DNA from: Culex pipiens pallens
Lineage: Eukaryota > Arthropoda > Insecta > Diptera > Culicidae
Reading direction: 5' to 3'
Assembly: GCF_016801865.2 (NCBI RefSeq)
Contig: NC_068938.1
Span: 130,414,689 to 130,478,688 of the forward strand
DNA: 64,000 nt
Below the pieces are notes generated by a model that was given only the letters and a program-made list of their open reading frames with translations, was not told the DNA's origin and ran no database searches. The position numbers were made by a program, and so were the translations under genes. Position 1 is the first letter of the stretch; every line of letters begins with the position of its first letter. This document shows positions 21,474-33,984 of this stretch, in pieces.

Positions 21474-24400
21474 ATTTTTTTTTAGAAGAAATATAGTGTT
21501 TTTTGTAACTTAGCAGGGATAACTTTTGAAGTTTCTGCAAATTGGTATGATCTTATTTTACCTCTGCTAACGGTATTTAGTTAATTTTATTTTTTTTTCT
21601 AATTAAGGTTTTGTTTTTTAATTCTTCATTTTTAAGCTGTAATAAGGTAGATATTTGAGCTACCCTACCGAAGCCCAATAAATCGCTCGGCTGGCGTGTG
21701 CGCCACTCTCAAGAGGCAATCTCCAAGTGAGAGAGAAGAAGTAAATTGCAAATTTATGTATTGAGGTGAATGCTTACCTTCCGGTGAATGTGAAACGACG
21801 GCCTAATGACTGTTTGTTCAGATGCCCGTGTGCGTGCGCGTTTTTCATTGCCAGTTCAATTAAAAACGAATCAAATTACACCTGATTAGCATAAATGAGT
21901 TTGAACGCTGAATCTTGGGGCCCAGTTCGCCAAGTTCAAGTTCAAGTTCGTTAATCAATCTTACTTATCTTTCTCTTGGACCCTTCTCGTGACCACAAAG
22001 GCCACACTAATTTTAATCAACTTTTGACCACCTTGAAATCGTTCACACATTTATCATCAAATCTAAATACAATGTAATGCACTGATGCAGGCCACACCTG
22101 CGCAGCTGCCGTCATTTGCCACCCCATTGTGCCTCGCTCAAAGTGGCCATAAAACTAAATCAAATCACACCAGGTGATGTGGCTATTGGCTGCCCCCGAT
22201 TGAATCATTCAATATCTCAATAAACGACAAATCGCACCTCTTTCCCAGCGATCGCGTACGGCGACGAATTGCTCACTCGAGCATGCGATCATATTTTACC
22301 AACTTCGATGACACGATATCTTTCGTCGAATTGATTTTGATTAAATTGAGACTTTTTTCCGCCGTTCCACGCGCACCGGGGTTAAATGATGCAGAACACG
22401 AGCGCGCGATGTCACTTCTTTGGTTATAGGAATGACTTTTTAATGACATCAGCACCACGAGAGTCATTATTTACAACTTAAGGTGGCGGCTTCCTTTCAT
22501 GATCGCAGAGTTGAGCTATCTTATACTCTAGTTTTTTTTTCCTCCTGCCCAAACTGCAAACTATATCTCATAAAGTATATGTTATTACCCTTGCAAGATT
22601 CGCAGTTTAAGTTTAACTGCTTCAAGTCATCATGACTGGTGCAGGTTAAATTGCAGTCTGGTTTTTTTTTTTGTTCGTCTAAGATGATTTCCGGTTACTG
22701 GAACCTGAAGAGAGCCCTCTAGCGTGAAGGGTGGTCTAATGTTATAAAACCTATAATTTGAGCTCATTAAGGTGGAAGGGAAAGCCCCCTCTGCTGGGTG
22801 GGTTACTTCAACCCTCAATTCATTCTATTTTGTCAGAAATTATATGCTTTCTTTTAGTAACCCGCTTTTAAATTATAAATGTATAAGTTAATTCAGCAAT
22901 GTTTTGAAACAAAAAAGCTAAAAAAAAAACAAAATTATATGAAAAATACAAAAAAAAATTATTTAGTTTTTTTTCTTAATTTTCGCTGATATTTTTTTGT
23001 TGTTGATTTGTTTTGCTTATCTTAACTTTTCTTATATTTTCATTGTTTTTCGTATCATTTCATGTTCGATTTTTTTTTTTTGGGAGGGTGATCCAGCTGC
23101 ACATCGTTGATGTCGAAACCTCTAAACTGGGCCCTCGTCCTGTCACGTCCGTCAGTAATCTTGTCGTACATTACAACTAGAATCAGATCTGCCAATGAAT
23201 TAGTACACTTAGACCAAATAAACACTGACGCTGTATGGATCTGACTCTAGAATAAATGCACAGTTGTGTGTTATTCATAAGTCCAAAATGTTCAATTATT
23301 CATATAAGTTCAAATATTCATTTGCGGATAACTACCTAACTTGAATTGAATACAAGATTTAAAGTAACCTATCCGAAAGCTACTCTTATCTCAAATCTTC
23401 GAAATTTTAATTAATAGCCACAAATTCTAGTACGTTTATTTTAAAACCTGTCTGGCTTCTTTAAAAAACAAAAACAAAAAAATAGATTAACAGTTCATAT
23501 TTTACAAGTCGTGAATTGAAAAAGAGACCACCATTTGATTGTCAGAATTCCAGTAGATTCTCGATTCGCAACAATGGTCGATACAATCATAATTCGACGA
23601 CCGTTAGTTCAACAGATCAACGAATTTAGTCCGATATCATTTCATTATTGATTGATCGAGACTCTATGGAAATTTTGACAAATCAGAATGGTTTTTATGC
23701 ACTATTCCTAATTTTGTCCCTAAATAACTAAATGCAAAGTATAAAAAGTTGATATTTATAGTTAAAAACCTTAATTCTACAAAAACTAAATTTTTAAAAA
23801 CCCGCATCCTATCCTGACACCCACACCCACATTAAGATAGGGACAAATCACATATGTAGCGGTTTATTGTACAAATGTGATATTTCCACTATCAGAGAAC
23901 CTCCTTGTCTCGATGACAGCTTACCGGCCATCGATTAAGCCCTGAGACTACGTCAAAGTGGGTTCTCGTAGCATGAAATTGTGTCCATGTGTAAAAATGG
24001 AAGCTTCAGCAATATACTGAAAACTTCGATTTTAATTCCACATCGGATCAAATCATACTCCTTGCCAAACAAGCATCAAACCTATGATACTCATTATGAC
24101 AAAGCCCAGGCTCGAAAAAAATATAAAGACATACATTATTCTACGATATAGGTTTATTATTCTACGGTATGTTGGGCTGTTTCCATTCAAATCTTCTCAA
24201 AAGTAAGATTCGTATAGGAAATTTAATACTCTACAACTTTGTCGAACAGACCGAAGCTGAACAACTTGATCTTTAAAGTTATTAGAAATTTAAAAAAAAT
24301 GTCAACAATTGCCACTGCTGCTTGAAATAACCATAAAAACAGTCTTTTGCTTGTTGAGTAATGATTTTTTTCTTGGCACCCGATCGTGCTGTCACACTTT

Positions 24401-24580
24401 CCCTTGTTTCATTGATAGATTTAAAAATGTTTCTTTTGTCTTTATGATTTCTACAAAAAACAACCCTTGTATTTGCCCTTAAATACAATATTTTAAATTC
24501 ATCGAAATCATTTTTAAAAAAATGTTGAAACATATTTTAACGCATTTTCAAAATCATAAATTAAACTAAATGATTATGAC
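21474..24580. other. No gene seen; single-copy island 21650-22500 and AT-rich DNA
   Basis: 21650-22500 is less AT-rich, not repeated in the window, and contains AGTTCAAGTTCAAGTTC and AAATCACACCAGGTGATG. The rest is AT-rich with short low-complexity runs. 24160-24270 resembles 41010-41110 (CTCTACAACTTTGT phrase), so it is an unclassified repeat. Confidence 0.35.
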
Positions 24581-25495
24581 TAGTGCGTCCATCCCGGGAA
24601 TTCCCGTGATTTTTCCAAAACCGGGAATTTCCGGGATTTTTTATAATTTGTCCCGAGAATTCCCGAAATTGAAAAAAATAAACAAATTTTGGTCTGGAAA
24701 TTCAAATTTGGTTGTGGAAATAGATGACAAGTTGAATACTTAGTAATTAAAGCATTAAAATTTGTATCATCATAAATTTGGCTTGTTAGTGAAAAATGAT
24801 AAAATTTTAGTTTAAAGATCCGCAAAATGTCTAGCGTTCAATATTTTCTATTCAATTTCAAATATTTTTAAAGACTGGGTATTATATTTATGATTTTAAA
24901 TTTAAAAAAATATCACATTAAGCCAATTTTGTTGCAAAATGTTTTGAATGTCTTCGGTCAAAACAGGAACAGACCAAAACAATTAGTACACCGATTTCCA
25001 AATGTATTACTCTGAAATGTCTAAAATCTCCTGTACCTATTTAGACTATAGTCCAGATTTTCCCCAGTTGGCGATAGTACCTAAAATATATTTTATATAA
25101 AACATTAAATTCTAAAATTATCTAAAATTTTACTGATTTTGTCATATAAAAGAAATATATTTATAAAAGACTTATTTAATTTGAATCACAATTCATAAAA
25201 ATGTAGATCATTTGAAATCCAAAGCACTAAAAAGGAACAAAAAGATATCAATTTTTAATTTCTTTTCAGTAATTTTAAAACTGTCGTCCTTATTTAGATT
25301 TATGTGTAGATTATCACCAATTAAATTATTGAGCTAATTCTATGATTTAAAGTTTGAAAACATACCAAATATAATGAAAACATTGATTTTATTACTTTTT
25401 CAAAAATTTCCCGGGATCCCGGTAATTCCCGGGATTTTATAAATATTTTTCCCGTTTCCCGGGAAATTCGAAACCCGGGAAAATTGGATGCCCTA
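24581..25495. mobile_element. hAT-type non-autonomous element, 915 bp
   Basis: Ends TAGTGCGTCCA and (complement of right end) TAGGGCATCCA match 9 of 11, and a perfect 8-bp direct repeat ATTATGAC flanks it (24573-24580 and 25496-25503). The sub-terminal regions are studded with CCCGGGAATTCCCGGG-type palindromes, a feature shared with the element at 53201. The centre is AT-rich with no transposase. Confidence 0.8.
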
Positions 25496-25519
25496 ATTAT
25501 GACAATCTTTTCTTACACT

Positions 25520-26279
25520 CTTACCAAAAATCATGATTTTCTGTGTTCAATATCCCACTATTCATAAGACCGATTCTTAGCGAAGCTACACCAAAATGTC
25601 ACTTTTTTCAATTTTCAATGTGATTTTTAATATGAAAGATTTCATTTTTATTATGATCCAATAATTGCAATGTGCTTTAAATGCGTTTTCTTACCTCAAA
25701 AGCCAAAAATATTGACCAAATATGGTCTGCAAGCCATTGAATGGGAGAGGAGTTTTTTCATAAATCTGCTCCTTTCGTTGTCCCGTCACGAAAAGAAATG
25801 GCTAGCAAAAACTCAAATTGCAACCAATTCGTTCAGTTCAAAGAGCAAAAGATTCGTTTTTTAATTTGTGATAATGTGTAGAAGAGCAAAAGTTTTTAAA
25901 AATCAAACTTGCAAAACTGTAGCGATTTTGGTAGTGTGCCTTATAAAAGTCCAGTTTTACGATGTTGTCCCGTCACGCTACATTTTTATTTCAGGGGAAG
26001 CACAGGTACTATATGGTTCATTCTGCATGATATTTCTTTGTAGGAAAATCAATTATCTTTCCAAATATGTAATAACATTGGGGGGTTTCTTCTTTTATTT
26101 TGCCACTACAGCCAAAACGCTGAAAAAAACTGGGATTTTTTTTGAAAAGGAGCCGAAGAATCGGTCATAAGATTGTTTGAGTTCAGGTACTACAACCATA
26201 AAAATTTTTATATTGGTTGAACTGAAAAATTCATATGAAAAGTGGGATATTGAAATCAGAAAATCATAATTTTGGTAAG
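25520..26279. mobile_element. Element with ~40-bp inverted ends, 0.76 kb
   Basis: CTTACCAAAAATCATGATTT at the left is inverted as AAATCATAATTTTGGTAAG at the right, and TCAATATCCCACT pairs with AGTGGGATATTGA. No target duplication was resolved and the inner frames are broken. It could be a foldback or MITE-type element. Confidence 0.55.
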
Positions 26280-28737
26280 GGGTTATCTGATTGATTGATG
26301 TTGATGTTTTCACATTAGCAGCCCAAAGGAGTCCAACATGTTGGAAATGCAACTTTGTACATCTCGGCTAACTTCAAACCAATTTCCATTATTCTTTTTG
26401 CAATTATTCCGGAAGGATCTGAAGAATAATCTGGAAAAAGGTAGATTCACAATAAATGCATTTACCCTAAGTTACAGAGGAAAAGGTATTTCAAGGTAAT
26501 CTGATATCTGGTTTTTATTCTGGAACTTGAAGTACATGTGTTATTTTGGTTCTAACTTATTGAAGATCATTCAGGAGATTCAATCGGATCACATGAAGCA
26601 AAAATCATCAAAATCGGATAATATTTGACAGAGAAAAAGATTTTAGAATTTACGTCTGATACCTCTTTGACCGCTTTGGCTGTTTTTTAAAAATGAAATA
26701 ATTTTATTTAAATTTGGCTGGTAAAGGGTCATTCTCAAGCTAATTGTTTCATGGTTCCAGACTGGGCATGAAACATCTGGTATATAGGTATTTAATTTTA
26801 AAGAGCCACCGAAAAGATTATAAATTTCGTGCAAAATCTAGATTTGTTGTAACTAAGTGAAATCAAACTAGAAGGTACTTGCAACAAATAGCCAAACTTA
26901 ACGTCAGGTGAAGTTCAACGCTTGCAACACGTGCACTAAACGCGCATCACGCAAAGCTCGTCGTCCAATCAACTAAATTGTTTCTATTGAAAAGTTCTAT
27001 GTACGTAAAACAGCTGCTATCATGACAAGAATTCGCTTTCGATTATCGGCTGAAGCCGGCAATTTCCGCTAAATCGAAAATCCATCAAAGCAACACCCTT
27101 CATCCCCGTTTCAAGCAGCTGTGATTTTCAATTACCACAGACAAACAGAAGTTATCGATTGAACTTCTTTTTTCAATCGTTCTTATCGTTTTAACTGATC
27201 GTTTAATTCTTGATTAAAGGAATCTGTTTGTCTGTGAAATTACGTTTCGATTTGTGGCTAGCATTATGTCGGTGGGAAATTGACTGTTTTCCATTCATAG
27301 CAAAGGTGCACGCATCTATCTCAACACATTCAATGAGTGCAGTGTGGTGGCTAAACAATTTGGACTTTTCCGCACGCAAATACCTGCCAATCCTCATTGC
27401 GTGAAAACTGGGCCAATTTGCCGATGAAACGCAATACGATGAGCCATTAGAATTTCATACATTGCGTTGAGATAACTTTTTAGCATTTTTTCGAATGAAA
27501 TGAAAACAAGTTTGCTTTCGGATTTCCAATCAACATAAAAGTCCTTTACACTTTGCTTTTTCGGTAACTTTTGGCATCTCTCTTCATTTTAGCGCCGAAA
27601 AATCGGTAAAATTTAAGCTAAAATGTTTTACTCTATATTTGCAGGAAAAATGTCAGACGCTGTTAAATGTGCTGTCACTATCCGTATCCGTAGTTTACCA
27701 ATGTGTATTGAGAAAATTAAGAAATATCACTTATAAGTATACTCATTGATGTTGTTTGAGAGTTTTTAAGAGATTTTAGAATTCGCTAAACAAAATGCTA
27801 ACAAAAAAATGGTAACGAAAAATATTTTTTGAGATAAATCCGTCGCTCTGTTAGATTTTGGCTTGAAAGCTGTAATAAAACTATAGAAAGACACGTGTCG
27901 TTCAACAGATTTATAACTCGTAATTTATTGAGGCCATAATCTCGATGCAGAGGATGTTTTTCACGAAAGTCGGATCAAAAGCCACTTGTTGGTCAACATT
28001 GTATGCCATAAATATCAGCAAAACCAATATCCTACTGATCTGGTTCCGATGCCCTCAACAGTTCGCGATATCGCTCCTAAACTCTTTTCAGCACAGCCTC
28101 CAATTTGCATAAAATTATCTCCGCGGCTCTAAAAAGTCACCGGTGTGAAACAAGTTATGATAAAATGGAACTTCTTCGACCCTCTTGGGAAAGTCTAACA
28201 GCGCGCGACACATTTCAGAGCAATTAACTTTCGAGTCGCCGCCGTGAACCATTTTTATCAAGGTCAATTGGCTAATCAAGATCTTCGGTCCGGAGGACGT
28301 TACTACAGTTTAATGCAAATTTCCAGCGCAGCTGGACCGCTGTTTTTCGAACCGTGAATCCTTACATTTTGCCGACTTTGGCACAAAAGCAACGACATCA
28401 TAATTTAGCCACCTTAAAATTCCGCGATATCATTAAGGCATTTTGTGACCATCGTCTTCGTCGTCGCTGGAAAACATTATCACGTGCTTACGTGCCTCAA
28501 ATGTCCAATAATCATGGCCAAACTTGGGAATCTCTCAAGGCAGTAATTGTTGTCTTTTGGGTGCAGAAAACAATGATCATTGATTTCGATTTCGCAATTA
28601 AGACGAACCCTGTCGTCGTCGTCATCAGAAATTAATCTTTATTTTGGTGCGATTTCGCGAGCCATCGTCGGAATTTATGTGACCAATTCCATTCATTGCA
28701 GTTCTGTTTGTAGTTGGTGTTGTGCTAGCTTATAGCA
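26280..28737. other. No gene seen; mostly single-copy
   Basis: 26880-27420 and 27880-28700 are less AT-rich and unrepeated in the window. The open frame at 28354-28635 (+) has no domain I recognise. CAGCTG and CACGTG-type motifs occur but are not diagnostic. Confidence 0.35.
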
Positions 28738-29254
28738 AGTCGTCGCCATCGTGCTAACTTGTCGTACGTGCATTTTTGGCCAAATTGAGTTAAGAACGCA
28801 ATTTTGTGCAGCTCACAATGCCTCACCTTTTGACCTTCACAGATCCCCAAAATTCGATTTCAATCCTGAGATATTCAACAAAAAACCGAAAAAACTCCGT
28901 GCATTTTTGTCACTTTACATATGAAAGAAGTTTCAATCTTGTCGTGCTATCTTGTCACTCCCTGAAAATTGATGTAAGTGCGACAATTGGCCAAAGGGAT
29001 TTCAGGTCAGGATGCGTTTGACGCACGTACAAGTTAGACTACCGTAAACATTTGTAATTATAACTCGGGACTCCAGCAACCAAATACAACCAAACTTCGG
29101 GACAATGCACAGAATGGTCAGCCAAACAAAACGTGTTTGTTATTGTTTAAATTGCCTGTATTCGTTTTTGTTTATTCAAGGTCAAACATTAAAACGCGTT
29201 TCTCTCGGAACGTCGAAATGGCGGGTGCGACAAGATAGCACGACGACGTCGAAG
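28738..29254 (+). mobile_element. TIR element G, copy 1 (517 bp)
   Basis: Imperfect inverted ends: GTCGCCATCGTGCTAACTTG at the left and, complemented, CGTCGTCGTGCTATCTTGTC at the right. A 5-bp TAGCA flanks both sides (28733-28737 and 29255-29259). A highly similar copy lies in the opposite orientation at 58420-58943. No coding capacity. Confidence 0.7.
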
Positions 29255-29529
29255 TAGCATTTTTGAAGTTTTTTTTTCCAAATTTGCCTCAATTTTCTAA
29301 AAGTGCACCCAAACGAAAAATATATCTCAAAATCTGCAACAGTGGATTTGCTGCAGAAAATGTTATATTTTATTACATTTTTTGCAGCAAGCCCATGAAT
29401 CATTTTTGCCCGCGTGTAAACACGTCAGCGATCTGCAGTTCTCACCAACACATAGAATGCTGGCGCGTCCCCGAGCAACACTCTAGAGAGAACATTATGT
29501 TCGCGTTCTGTCCCTCACCATTCATCAAG

Positions 29530-29620
29530 CGTCCATGGCGCGGTGGTAGCGTGTCGGATCAGCAACCCAGAAGTTGATGGTTCAAACCTCGTTCTGTTAA
29601 GATTTTTTTTCTGCAATACA
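29530..29620 (+). mobile_element. Probable tRNA-derived SINE head
   Basis: A-box-like TGGCGCGGTGG at 29536 and a B-box-like GGTTCAAACC at 29579 are at tRNA-like spacing, followed by a T-run at 29602. There is no full cloverleaf, so it is not a functional tRNA gene. Confidence 0.45.
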
Positions 29621-30485
29621 AACAATCTGCCGCCGGTAATGTCGATAATTGTCGGTAACGGGCAAAAATGTCATACCCCTATATCGCAAAAAATGCATGA
29701 GGACAGATTTCATGCAGATTCTGATATAACTTTCATGCCGCCATGTATCACAATCATGCGACAGCCGGTTGGGTGTGTTTTGTATTTTTTTATTTTTACA
29801 CTTTTTTTCTCAAGGCAAAATGGGTTGTGTTATGTTCTAGAATTAACCTGTGACAACACAGCACGACCCTACCAACCTGCACCCCAGACGGTTGTCCCTC
29901 GATTTCAGGGTCCAAAAATGGGTGGTAGGTGGCACTGGTTTTACGCGGTCCCATCAGCTTTTATCAAAAAGAAAATGCTTCGGGAATGATTTACGCAATT
30001 CGGTCGCAGACGGTGGCCGCGAAAACGGCCCACGGAACATCGACTGATGGCCAAAAGTCTGTGGTCGTAACGGTGAATGGACCAACACGGAGAGACCATA
30101 AATAGGACAATCGGCGCGGGCTAGCGCGGCCAACCTATATGAGGTGGCCTCGTATGTCTCGTCGCGCGACATTCCCGTGTGGTCATGATTCATGATAATT
30201 CATGATATCGGGCATAAATTTAGCCCGTCATACTTCCACCAGCAGTGGCGCAGCCAGCTGGGTCACCTCCGCAAGGGACAGGATGCAATGGCCACGACAA
30301 CGGGACCTGGCGCACGGAAAAAATGGTTTCTGTGAATCTTTGGCCCAAAAACATATTTTTTTGATAACAAAACGAGGATCTAGCAACCCTGCCTGAAGTT
30401 GTCAATACTTATGTAAAAATTACATAACTTTTCAAACTCATAAATCGCATTTTTTTATTGAAATGTATCACAAATCCGTCTTATT
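29621..30485. other. No gene seen; GC-richer single-copy island
   Basis: 29960-30330 is the most balanced-composition stretch for several kilobases (AAACGGCCCACGGAACATCG). Overlapping open frames on both strands reflect that composition and are not supported by start context or domains. AGCAACCCTG at 30381 recurs as GGCAACCCTG at 30738. Confidence 0.35.
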
Positions 30486-30668
30486 CACGGAGAAAAAAGA
30501 GTTCTCAAAATCGTGAACAAGCGTTCATGAAATTCGGAACCACGAACAATGTGTTCAAATTTCATGGTACGTTTTTCAAAATCGTACCATGAAATTTGAA
30601 CACTTTGTTCATGGTTCCGAATTTCATGAACGCTTGTTCACGATTTTGGGAACTCTTTTTTCTCCGTG
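30486..30668. mobile_element. Hairpin MITE, 183 bp, near-perfect palindrome
   Basis: Ends CACGGAGAAAAAAGAGTTC and its complement; the arms of about 88 bp match almost base for base around a loop of a few bases near 30577. No target duplication could be assigned with confidence. Confidence 0.75.
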
Positions 30669-31613
30669 TTGTACATCTCAGGATTGGTAATTGAACAACC
30701 TATTAGAAATTAGATGACTCTTTAAATTTGAAGATATGGCAACCCTGTCACAATACATCAACACTTCTATGATTTTCGTGAAACTTGATTCCAAGGGATA
30801 ATTTTGATCATTGCGTTTAATTTTACGGTAACTCGTGAAGGATGGGCGGTATGACTCCTTCATTTTAATTTGGTTTCCGCTAACATAAAAAAAAACTTAT
30901 TTTTCCGTGCTTCGTCTCGTTTCGAACATCTACTTTGATGGCTCGACTGGTTGCTTGGTGGGTTAGTTGGCACAGGTAATTATTCCAAGTACTTTTTGTA
31001 CACACACACACAGTCGAATTCTCGGCTTTCTGGAATTGACCAGAGTGTATTCCGAAGGGTGGCATTGGTTGCAGATTCCCGCCGCCTTCGCACTGTCTGC
31101 AGTAAGCGCAAAAGGCGTTGCAATTTCGCCTCTCCGGATGAAGGATTTTTATGTTCGTGCATTTCCCGGGACCAAGTCGTTCCATGCCGTGCCGTGATGT
31201 CATTCTTTGTGCGCTGTTGGCACCTTTTTTCCCGGGGGACTTGCCGGCCGGACTCTGCCAACAGTGGGGGGTTCCAGACCTCTTCACATGTATGTAAGTA
31301 AAATGTGTACTAACTTAAAGTCGGGAGCATGAAAGTTGTCTGACCGCTTTCAACACCCATGTTGAAGGTGTTGGACGGGAATATATATTTTTGTTTGCTT
31401 CTTCTTGCTGCAGAACGCAGTCAACCGAGGCGATTTGCACTTTAAATCGCAAACGATAAAACGAAAACCAAAATTAAGTTAATGAGATCAGGTTCTTAAA
31501 CATTCGCATTAAGATTTCAACGAACGCTCATTATTTGTTTTTTTTTCCTATTAAATTAAAGTTTAAAATTGTTATTCAGTGCAACCAACTACACTTTATT
31601 AAAAAAAAAACAA
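30669..31613. other. No gene seen
   Basis: 30900-31310 is of balanced composition with long overlapping frames on both strands (for example 30880-31287 minus, 30951-31301 plus). None has a recognisable domain. A CACACACA run is at 31000. Confidence 0.35.
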
Positions 31614-32350
31614 ACTTAATCCACCTATGTGGTTAGAGCCTTCCTCACTCATTACCAACAATGGGTGATATGATGGGGTTGGACACAAATTTCTATTTTT
31701 TAGCTCTGGAATAAAAATGAACATAAATATCACTTAAGTGGCCATATCTCGAGAAAGGGTTGCCAGATATTCAATGTTTTAGACTCGTTGGAAATGTTTT
31801 TTGATAACCTAACCAAAGATGGGTCGGTTAGTGGATCCGGACATAGTTTACATACATTTAAGTGAGATCCGGCTTCCAAATAGTACATAAATAACTCTTA
31901 AGTGGGCATATCTCGAGACAGGGTTGCCAGATCTTCAATGTTTTGGACTCATTGAAAAGGTCTTTTGATAACCTTACCAACGATGGGTCGGATGGTGAAT
32001 CCGGACATAGTTTACATACCATTTAAGTGAGATCCGGCTTCCAAATAGTACATAAATAACTCTTAAGTGGGCATATCTCGAGACAGGGTTGCCAGATCTT
32101 CAATGTTTTGGACTCGTTGGAAAAGTTTTTCGATAACCTAACCAACGATGGGTCGGGTGGTGGATCCGGACATAGTTTACATACATTTTAGTGAGATCCG
32201 GCTTCCAAAAAGTACATAAATATTACTTAAGTGGCCATGTCTCGAGACAGGGATGCAAGATCTTCAATGTTTTGGACCCATTGGAAAGGTCTTTTGATTA
32301 CCTAACTAACGATGGGTTGGATGATGGACCTAAGTGAGGAAGGCAAAAAA
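31614..32350 (+). repeat. Family A interspersed repeat, copy 3, with internal ~165-bp tandem repeats
   Basis: Begins ACTTAATCCACCTATGTGG and ends AAGTGAGGAAGGC. Inside, a ~165-bp unit (GAGATCCGGCTTCCAAA at 31864, 32029 and 32193) is repeated more than three times. It is the clearest example of the family's internal array. Confidence 0.75.
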
Positions 32351-33984
32351 CAAGAAATTAAGTGTACATAACCAATAAGAATAGGCAACTAGCCTTTGTA
32401 ATAAAACCCAACACAAGAATCCTTCAATCTTATGTTCCTATGTTCAACAAAATACTCTCTTTAGCCACAATAATCTCAGTGCCTAACCTAAAAGGGATTT
32501 TTTTTCTTTGACAGCTGTCATGGCTCAAGTTGGGGTAGTAATTTGAAAATCTTGAATCAAGTTTCCATTAGCTTGAGAGCTTAATTTAGCTTTTAGCTGC
32601 GCAGATTTGGGTGTAGAACATACTTACAAATATAAAGGTTTTTAATACGACATACCTGAAAAGAGAAAATTTAAAATATTGTTAAAAAAATTGAATTCAA
32701 CATATTCTTAGTTTATTCCAGCAATTCATTAACTTTTATCAAGCATCATTTATCTATCATAAACTGCAAGCATTACTGCCACATTGCACCAAATTCCAAA
32801 AATTAGATAAAACTTTATTGCTTGCCCTGGCCTCGTTTGACATTGCCCCAAAGTGTCACGCGAGAGATTCTATCGTCGACTTATTTTTTAGAAGTAAAAT
32901 CTGACCAAAGAAGAAAAAGTGTCGCCGTAGCTCGGAAATATTTGTATGCAAATTTCGATTTCTTCTGCTCTGACACTCAAAGTGACCTTCACACGGGGGC
33001 ATATATGTCGATTGGGACTTGAGGTTGATTTGGACAAATGAAACTAATGAAAAATGCCGTAAAAAGTAATGGCAGATTTATTGGACCAAATACGATTGTG
33101 TGGTAAGTGTGACAAAAGTGGCGAATTTCACTCCTCTCAGTAGTGATATCTACTGGTGGTGCTGTTATTTTTGGAGGTAAGAGTAACTGCTGGACAGCTG
33201 GCCATTTGGAAAATTGCCGTTATCAATGTCAACACTGTTAATAGCACTCTAATTACGATAACAGCTCGTGGAAGACCATACGAATTGAGAGTATGTTAAC
33301 TAGATCTTCAAAATAAATGGAAGCTAAACTTGAAATGAAACTTACCGCTAGAAGTAAACAAGTCAAACAATTGTTTGCTTCTAAACAACGTGACAACGTA
33401 AAACAAACCAGAACATGATTTGTTAAAAACATAACCCATCACTGTCAAACTCCTAATGAAAGACACCGGAGTGACTCATGAGCATTTCGCACCCAATTTA
33501 GTCGCCCAAATCCCGCGCGCTAACAAACCTCGTGACACGCGTTTTGACGACCGGCTGACATCCCACGTGTGTTGAAGCGTGTCTCCTCTACAGCTGCTCC
33601 AAACAAGCAACCAAAACAAAAAAAAACACAAACTCCAAGTCGAGTGTCTCCGCGCCATCGTCAGATTTGAAGTGACGTGCATTTCTTCCAGCTTCTTACT
33701 CCCCTTATTGTTATTACTACAGAACAGTCTGAGCGAACTGTCTGGGCCCTCGAAATAACTTCAACCGTCAGAGTGGGGCACCCGAGGGCGGCACTTCCTC
33801 CTCCTGAACTATGGACTTTTGGTCTGAAAAGGGCATGAGTTCCCAGCGTTCCTCAATGCCGGGGCCCGAGTCAACGTGCTCCTTTCTTCTCGGACGCGTT
33901 CGTGTGACGCTATAATTAAAATGATGTTTGCTATTTTTCCATTCTCTTACTCTGCGAGGGGAACTCTTAAGTGTCCAAATTTAA
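32351..33984. other. No gene seen; single-copy DNA
   Basis: 33470-33960 is less AT-rich. The minus-strand frame at 33476-33682 starts with a hydrophobic stretch but depends on a poly-A tract and is rejected. Nothing else is interpretable. Confidence 0.35.

Noticed and set aside
30880..31301. Overlapping frames of 116-135 codons on both strands
   Set aside because: Both strands are open equally, which points to base composition; no domain was recognised.
33476..33682. 68-codon frame with a signal-peptide-like hydrophobic run
   Set aside because: The hydrophobic stretch is produced by a poly-A/T tract, and the rest has no cleavage-site or family features.
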